Assembly (NCBI RefSeq): GCF_963678635.1
Contig: NC_087063.1
Span: 25,178,701-25,242,700, forward strand
Direction of reading: 5' to 3'
Source: Symsagittifera roscoffensis
Taxonomy: Eukaryota; Xenacoelomorpha; Acoela; Convolutidae
Length of the DNA stretch: 64,000 nucleotides
Of this stretch, positions 58,815-64,000 are shown piece by piece. Position numbers and translations under genes: made by a program. Every line of letters starts with the position of its first letter. Within the stretch, counting starts at the first letter, position 1. Under the pieces are notes generated by a model, which searched no databases, was not told the DNA's origin, and was given only the letters and a program-made list of their open reading frames with translations.

Positions 58815-59843
58815 ACTTAGGGGGATCGAACTACGTAATAGCGCACTGTAAAGAAGGCTTTTACCGTTCAGAAAAGCTCAGATATCAAAGTTTTGGGGGT
58901 TAACAGTTTGGTCGAAAATCAGTATTTTTCGACAAAATTGGGGTGTTTCTCGGATCTAAATAGAAGATAAGTAATTTATAGCTAAAATAATAATCTATTA
59001 GCAGTCGTTAAATAAAATTACTATACCCTCCTTTGCACCAAAATACCCGAAATAAGACCCTTAACTCGGAAATTTGCAATCGATGGAGGGTGCAATCGGA
59101 TCGCGCCAATTCTGCCCCCAACACTTAAGTTTTAATGAAACAGTACCCGAACGATGCTAAAATTGTGTCAAAGATACCCAGCAGTCATTGTGAATGTTGT
59201 CCCTGATGCCCCTGTTGAGTCTGGAACACGTCGGTCAGCTGGCCACTCTACCCTCCGGTCACCGGCAAAATCACGATTAACGTGCTTAAATACTCAAACA
59301 ACACTCAAGGGAGGGTACCCAACCCACCACCAAAACACTCAATCTTTCGATCAGAAATGATATTAATCAATCTGAAATAACAACAAATAGGAAGGTCAGA
59401 TTTCATCTCGTCCGGAAAAAATACATAAGCTGTCACTTTATGTTTTTTACTGTTTTTGGTTGGTCTTTTTTTTTAGATTTTTTACTGTTTTTCGTTCATT
59501 TTTGTTTTCAAATAAATTTGTTTTTTGGCTTTTTCTTGGTTATACTATTTTTGTTTGGTTTTACGCTTTCTCTTTAATTGTTTTTGGTCCCGGGACCTTG
59601 GGATAAGCGGGCTCATGACTTCCCACCTAACCCTCCGCTCCCGGAATTTTTGGTCTTAACTAAGTTAAAAAGCTATTAGTAGTAGGCGGAGGGTCGGCAC
59701 CTTCCCCCTAGTACAACAAAGGTCATTAAGGCCTCTAACTCGGGCATACGCCCGGAGCGGAGGTTTCGTCGCGGAAACGTTTGCTGATCATGATGGTTTT
59801 ATGCCTTTGACAGGCCCACCCAGGAGCGCCATAAAAAAGTCTT
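58815..59843 (-). other. LTR-2 conserved leader next to the 5' LTR
   Basis: Homologous to LTR-1 22,437-23,311. Carries the CGGGCATACGCCCG hairpin near 59,742 and TGGCGCTCC 11 nt after the LTR. No long frame. Confidence 0.7.
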
Positions 59844-60719
59844 AGTAACATTCGCCCAAATACTACACAGTGACGGAGCGTAGAAAAAACAGCTATAGAC
59901 GCCTGGCCGGCGTCAGTTACCTACATTTTACTCGTTTTTCACCGTCTCGACCTAGCCAGTTGATTTTCTGGTCTATTTCGGGCTCAGCAGAAAGTTACTA
60001 TTTTCATGCCATCAGTCAATTGACCTCTAATCAGCTTCCGTTTACATGCGAATACAACCACATAGCTGGGTCTCGGATCTCCAGACTAGGTGATTGCTAT
60101 TAAAAACACGGCTCGAATATACTATTTTACTATGTTTTTGATGACAGTTCTATATTAAATCCATTGGAGGTGGATTGACCCTTTCCTCTCTCTAGGTACT
60201 CATTTTCAGAAATAACACATGATACCGGTGTTAATTCAAAGGATTATGACATCAGAGTAGCTAAAAATTCAATTTATTACAGTCCTTCACCATATGATGT
60301 CTCTGGAGGGCCCAGCCTCCGATTCCGTGCTTTTTCTGTAATAACGTCGTTATTACTCCCAATTCGTGGCACGAGAGGGTACTTCTTCCCCACTGAAGCG
60401 TCCTTTCAGTCTCTTGTCTCCAGTTGTTTGTTTTATCGTGCGCGATCGTCATGATAAGAGGCTTCGTAATTTCTTCTATATTTCCGACCTCTGTCTCTCA
60501 CTACATTGGTTGTTGTTGTGTTTTTTGTCATTTTTTTGGCCAAAAATGGCCATTTCTCGTATTTCTCAGGAATAGACTGTGTGCAATCGAATTTTCGAAG
60601 ATTAAAAATTCCAGAAAATTCTAGCCTCCGTTTCAACAATACATGATCACTAAGGCCTCTAATAATTTTTTTGTGCTGCGACGGAAGATACCGCTGTGCC
60701 AATCCGGGGGAATGGCACA
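59844..60719 (-). repeat. LTR-2 5' LTR
   Basis: 876 bp, homologous to 37,760-38,650. LINE-A endonuclease sequence resumes right after GGCACA. Confidence 0.9.
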
Positions 60720-62953
60720 AATATCAATATCCGATCATTTGCTATTACACGTTTTTCTTAAGCCATCTAACTTGTATCAGCGCGGCCCTAGTTACTGGAA
60801 ATTAAACAATAAATTTTTAAAAAACAACGCCAGCTTAATTCGTGAAGATCTAAAAAACTTTTTTGAAAATGAATCAACGAAAACTTTAAGCATAGTTTTC
60901 GTGACCTTCTGAATTTAGTTCAAGAGAACATAAAGCGTGTAGATCAGAAAGAACATAATATATTGAAATATCACGAAAATATTCTCAGAGATTGCATTCA
61001 CAGCGGAAAAGTTCCGAACCCGAGTTTGGTTGAAAATTATCATTTGGTGCTGGAATATCTTCAAAAAGTTTCCAAGGAAAAGGATTTTTCAGATTTTCGA
61101 AAAACTCAGAAAACTCTCAGCTATACTTTTGAGGGTGTGCCCAAATTTGTAGTCAATGGACCTCAAAGAACAAAATTAACTCAATCAAGCGAATTCAAGT
61201 GAATCAGAATGTTTATCATACGGATGAGGATATTCTCAATCAATTTCGGAAATGTTTTTCAAATATTTTTTCAAATAGTTCTACAACAGACTCCGATCAA
61301 CTACTAAAGACGTTTTTATCAAAAAATAAACTCGAAAACAATGAGAATGATGGCTATAATTACTTTACAGAAGATGAAATTCACTTGGCCATAAACACAT
61401 TGAAATAGAAGAGCTCGCCTGGACCAGACCGCCTTACATCTCGGCTGTATAAGACTTTCACGGATGAGTTTTGTTCATTTTTAGCTAAAGTTTTCAATCA
61501 TTTTGTTCAAGGTGGAAAACTTCCAAACCGTTTTAAACTAGCAGTAATCAAACTGCTCCCGAATTCTGAAAATGCCATAGCAGTACAAGACTTTTGCCCC
61601 ATCAGTCTTATGAATACTGACACGAAAATTTTTGCCCATGTAATCTGTAATAGAATTTAAAAAGACCTTTGCAAATGTGTTAAAAACCATCAGCACGCGT
61701 AATTGCCTGGAAGACAAATGCACACAACAATACGAAAGCTGAAAAAAAGGATTACTCCAGTACGATTGGCTAACCGAGGTTCATGTACTCTAAAATTAGA
61801 CTTTTCTAAAGCATTTGACAGAGTTGACAGATCACTTCTCATCAAAATTTTCAAAGCGTTAAGCCTTGATGAATTTTCAGTTAGAGCTATTGATACTTTG
61901 TATTTAGACCCAAAAGCAGTAATTGAGATAAATGGTTTTTTATCAGCCAGCTTCAAAGTTCGTCGCGGTGTGAGACAAGGTTGCCCTCTTTCCGCATTTT
62001 TATTCATAATTTTCATCGAACCCCTTCTTCAAGCAATTGAATCTACAGACGCAATTGAAAGTTTCGGGTTATTGTACCCCAAACTAGTTTCATATGCATA
62101 CGACATAACTTGCCTAATCAAAATCTGATGTATTGACAGGTTGTTTCGCTTAATCGATACATTTTGCAAACAAACTCAAATGATGATTAACATAAGTAAA
62201 AGTGAAGTGCTTTCTATACCTGATTTATCACCCTATAAAACAATCAAGGAAACAAAAATACTTGGTGTCTTGTTTTACACTTCCCAAAAATGTAAAAAAA
62301 ATATTGAACTATTGTTGAGTTCTCAAATTCAAAAACATCGAGGGTTCATTCCACTAATTAAATCTTTGAGGGCCAAGTGATTAACATTGCCAGTTTATGT
62401 TTTTCCTAAGTTTTTTCAATTGGCTCGTCATACTACAGTTAACTTGGATACTGTTAGTAAATGCCAAGAAATATTAAATGCAGAACTGAAAAAATCAAGC
62501 AGTCTCGACATAAGGAAAGAATTTTTATATCACCCCATCTTAGATGATGGGGTAGGCTTACCATGCCTACAACTCAAACTTTTCAGTCTGAAAATTATCG
62601 ATTTCTTTGCTTCCGATATGTCAGATCAAAATATTTTATTACCAACAAAATTTATTTTACCGAAAGAAATCAAAAATTTGTTGAGAAATACGAACATCAC
62701 TATTGAAATAAGTTCGAGTGATATTGCAAAAATTTCAAATTTTATCAATAGCCGTTTAATTATAATAATACAGACAAAATCGTTGGATGTTTATTCTTTC
62801 TGCTTACAAATCTGTAGTTTTCAGCGAGCTGCAGTTTCCGGCTTGTGTTTTGCTGCAAACCGTTACCTCTGTTCAGAAGAAGAATTGATTAAATTTACAG
62901 GCAAATTGGAAAAATTCAATGCTCGATGTCTGCGAAAAACACTTTCTTTATAA
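60720..62953 (+). pseudogene. LINE-A ORF2, end of endonuclease and reverse transcriptase
   Basis: Starts with S-I-S-D-H, the last endonuclease block. A helical linker follows, then reverse transcriptase blocks: SPGPDRLTSRLYK near 61,410, QDFCPISLMNTDTKIFA near 61,590, LDFSKAFDRVD near 61,796, RRGVRQGCPLS near 61,965, and YAYDI near 62,095 where active enzymes have YADD. The active-site change and at least five frame breaks show an inactive copy. A thumb-like region follows to 62,953. Block spelling fits L1/Tx1-type elements. Confidence 0.85.
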
Positions 62954-62989
62954 CTTTGCGTACGCTATTTTTAAAGATCAAGAAAAGCG

Positions 62990-63337
62990 GTGGTTTTTTT
63001 TCTTGAGACTGCTCCCGAATGTTTCTATTGTAATTTAGAATGCGAATCATTCGAACACTTACTTTTCAGTTGTCCCTCGCTACAACCTTTAAGAAACATA
63101 TTACAGATCAACAATTGGCGTGACGTTTTTGTATCAACCAACATTGCAAGGCTTAAGTATGTTGTTCCGGTTATTCGTGGTGCATATTCGAAATCATTGA
63201 CGTCATGGAAAATCAACTTGCAAACATTTGTGTCATGGGAAGTATGGAAGATAAGAAATACAAATTGCTCTTCTGATAAAAACTACCAAGGTTATGTTAG
63301 ACTTCAGCAACAAACCAGGATACCCGCTATCCGGTAA
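62990..63337 (+). pseudogene. LINE-A ORF2, C-terminal Cys/His region
   Basis: Short frame carrying CFYCNLECESFEHLLFSCP, a C-X2-C...H...C arrangement common at the C-terminus of LINE ORF2 proteins and thought to bind nucleic acid. It is separated from the RT frame by a frame change near 62,960. Confidence 0.65.
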
Positions 63338-63510
63338 AAGTAATGTCAATTGAACAAAAACTGCTAAGAAGTAGAAGATAGATATATCAAGCGTACCAGG
63401 ATGTTCTGTATCCGGTACTAAAAAATATATTTTAAGCACAAGTCACAGAAAGAACAAAAAAACAGTTTGCCGATCAGGACACTCAGTATCCGTTTGAACA
63501 AAAAATGTAC
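63315..63510 (+). repeat. LINE-A 3' UTR hairpin series
   Basis: Three related inverted repeats about 75-80 bp apart: ACCAGGATACCCGCTATCCG near 63,317, ACCAGGATGTTCTGTATCCG near 63,397, and a weaker ATCAGGACACTCAGTATCCG near 63,474. The first two fold as 8-bp stems with one bulged A. Repeated stem-loops in a LINE 3' UTR are candidate template-recognition structures for the reverse transcriptase. Confidence 0.6.
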
Positions 63511-63659
63511 AGAAACAGGTCAAAAACTATCTAGACAGGCTCTAAATAATTTAGAAGGGTTTCTTGTGTCAACCAATAGGTTAATAACTCGATGATTTGT
63601 TTTCGATAGATACGATGTTATTTGAATTACATATTAGTTATGGAACTCTCAACTAAAAA

Positions 63660-63702
63660 AATTTAGTTTACAATTAAAAAAAAACATACAAAAACAAAAA
63701 GG
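63660..63702 (+). other. A-rich 3' tail of LINE-A
   Basis: An A-rich stretch with runs of A interrupted by C, T and G directly precedes sequence matching the LINE-A 5' end. It probably marks the 3' end of this copy. Confidence 0.5.
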
Positions 63703-64000
63703 TCGGGCGAATGATTTCTTCATTTTGAAATAGGAAAATTTATATTTTTTTTCAATAATATCCGGGTGAAGGTTTTTTTGTCCAGCCCCCCTCAAGTAAA
63801 AAAAAGCCATGAATCAGCAACAACTGACGGAATCTCAGCGACCAATTAATCATAATTGAAACGGAGACAAAATTCAGAAATGCGCTAACAGCAAACAAAT
63901 CCAAATAATCAAAACCCTACCCCTATTCTCGAAAGAAATTGTCAAGCCAGCCAAAAATCTGGCGCAGGCAAATCGAATTTGTAGTTCCGATATACTGAAA
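63703..64000 (+). mobile_element. Second LINE-A copy, 5' end (runs off window)
   Basis: From about 63,710 the sequence matches 19,998-20,310: ATCTCCGGGTGAAGGC-like leader, then ATGA(A/G)TCA(A/G)CAACAAC and the ORF1 start region. It is head-to-tail with the first copy. It has lost a stretch corresponding to about 20 bp of the ORF1 start region and shifts frame. Confidence 0.8.

Larger units (their letters stand above)
37760..60719 (-). mobile_element. LTR-2: giant (23 kb) Ty3/gypsy-like LTR element, broken
   Basis: Complete in outline: 5' LTR 59,844-60,719, leader with a motif cluster, gag, protease, RT, RNase H, integrase, about 10 kb of accessory region, 3' UTR, 3' LTR 37,760-38,650. Pol domain order (PR-RT-RH-IN) and motifs are Ty3/gypsy-type. 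It sits in the LINE-A endonuclease with a 3-4 bp AAT/AAAT target duplication. The LTRs differ at about 30 of the first 290 aligned bases (about 10%), so it is much older than LTR-1. Coding regions are broken at well over twenty places. Known gypsy elements are usually 5-12 kb; the excess here is the long leader and the accessory block. Confidence 0.88.
19998..63702 (+). mobile_element. LINE-A: Tx1/L1-like LINE, split by two insertions
   Basis: A non-LTR retrotransposon in three pieces: 19,998-20,796 (5' UTR and start of ORF1), 36,465-37,759 (end of ORF1, endonuclease) and 60,720-63,702 (end of endonuclease, reverse transcriptase, 3' UTR, A-rich tail). Total is about 5.1 kb without the insertions. 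The second and third pieces read on in frame across the LTR-2 insertion (ACTCAAAT to ATCAATATCCGATCAT, giving S-T-Q-I-S-I-S-D-H). The first and second join in frame across LINE-B when the ATTGGTT duplication is collapsed. RT blocks such as GVRQGCPLS and SPGPD resemble L1/Tx1-type LINEs. Several stops and frameshifts show it is dead. The 5' end is placed by comparison with a second copy at the right edge of the window. Confidence 0.85.

Noticed and set aside
59800-59843. A confident primer-binding site naming a specific tRNA
   Set aside because: TGGCGCTC...GGGTGGG begins 11 nt from the LTR and its complement fits no tRNA 3' end I can name with certainty.

Overview
This window is from a multicellular animal (metazoan). 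The only host gene is one very long cadherin exon, with a signal peptide at its start and a splice donor at its end. The rest is AT-rich spacer, a tRNA-derived satellite, and layers of retrotransposons. The phylum cannot be fixed from sequence alone. AT-rich DNA, L1/Tx1-like and CR1-like LINEs and a giant Ty3/gypsy-type LTR family point to an invertebrate or basal chordate.

Layout. 1-12,600: a tandem array of about 48 tRNA-like units spaced about 265 bp apart. At the left it is organised as nearly identical 802-bp higher-order repeats, and it decays toward its right edge. 12,600-16,300: AT-rich spacer with a hairpin repeat pair, a short tandem repeat and a SINE-like tRNA relic. 16,320-19,686 (minus): first coding exon of a cadherin. 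19,998-63,702: one Tx1/L1-like LINE ('LINE-A', plus strand) split by two large insertions. The first is a CR1/Jockey-like LINE ('LINE-B', minus strand, 20,797-36,464), which is itself split by an LTR element ('LTR-1', plus strand, 21,556-31,373). The second is a 23-kb LTR element ('LTR-2', minus strand, 37,760-60,719). Host-LINE sequence resumes exactly on each far side, so the order of events can be read: LINE-A, then LINE-B and LTR-2, then LTR-1 into LINE-B. A second LINE-A copy begins head-to-tail at about 63,703 and leaves the window.

The LTR family is the most unusual content. LTR-2 has the gypsy order gag, protease, RT, RNase H, integrase, then about 10 kb of extra coding capacity before its 3' LTR. 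This includes a macrodomain-like protein, a coiled-coil protein, an SGNH/GDSL-type hydrolase and a very large protein of unknown family. The large protein is still open for 1,094 codons in LTR-1. The leader holds a dense cluster of ACCCTCC/GGAGGGT motifs reminiscent in layout of the gypsy insulator. LTR-2 is an old, heavily broken fossil (LTRs about 10% apart). LTR-1 is much younger (LTRs about 1% apart), but its gag-pol section is absent. In its place is a 1.6-kb segment that looks like the solo-LTR allele of the same locus, flanks included: either an assembly join of two haplotypes or a templated rearrangement.
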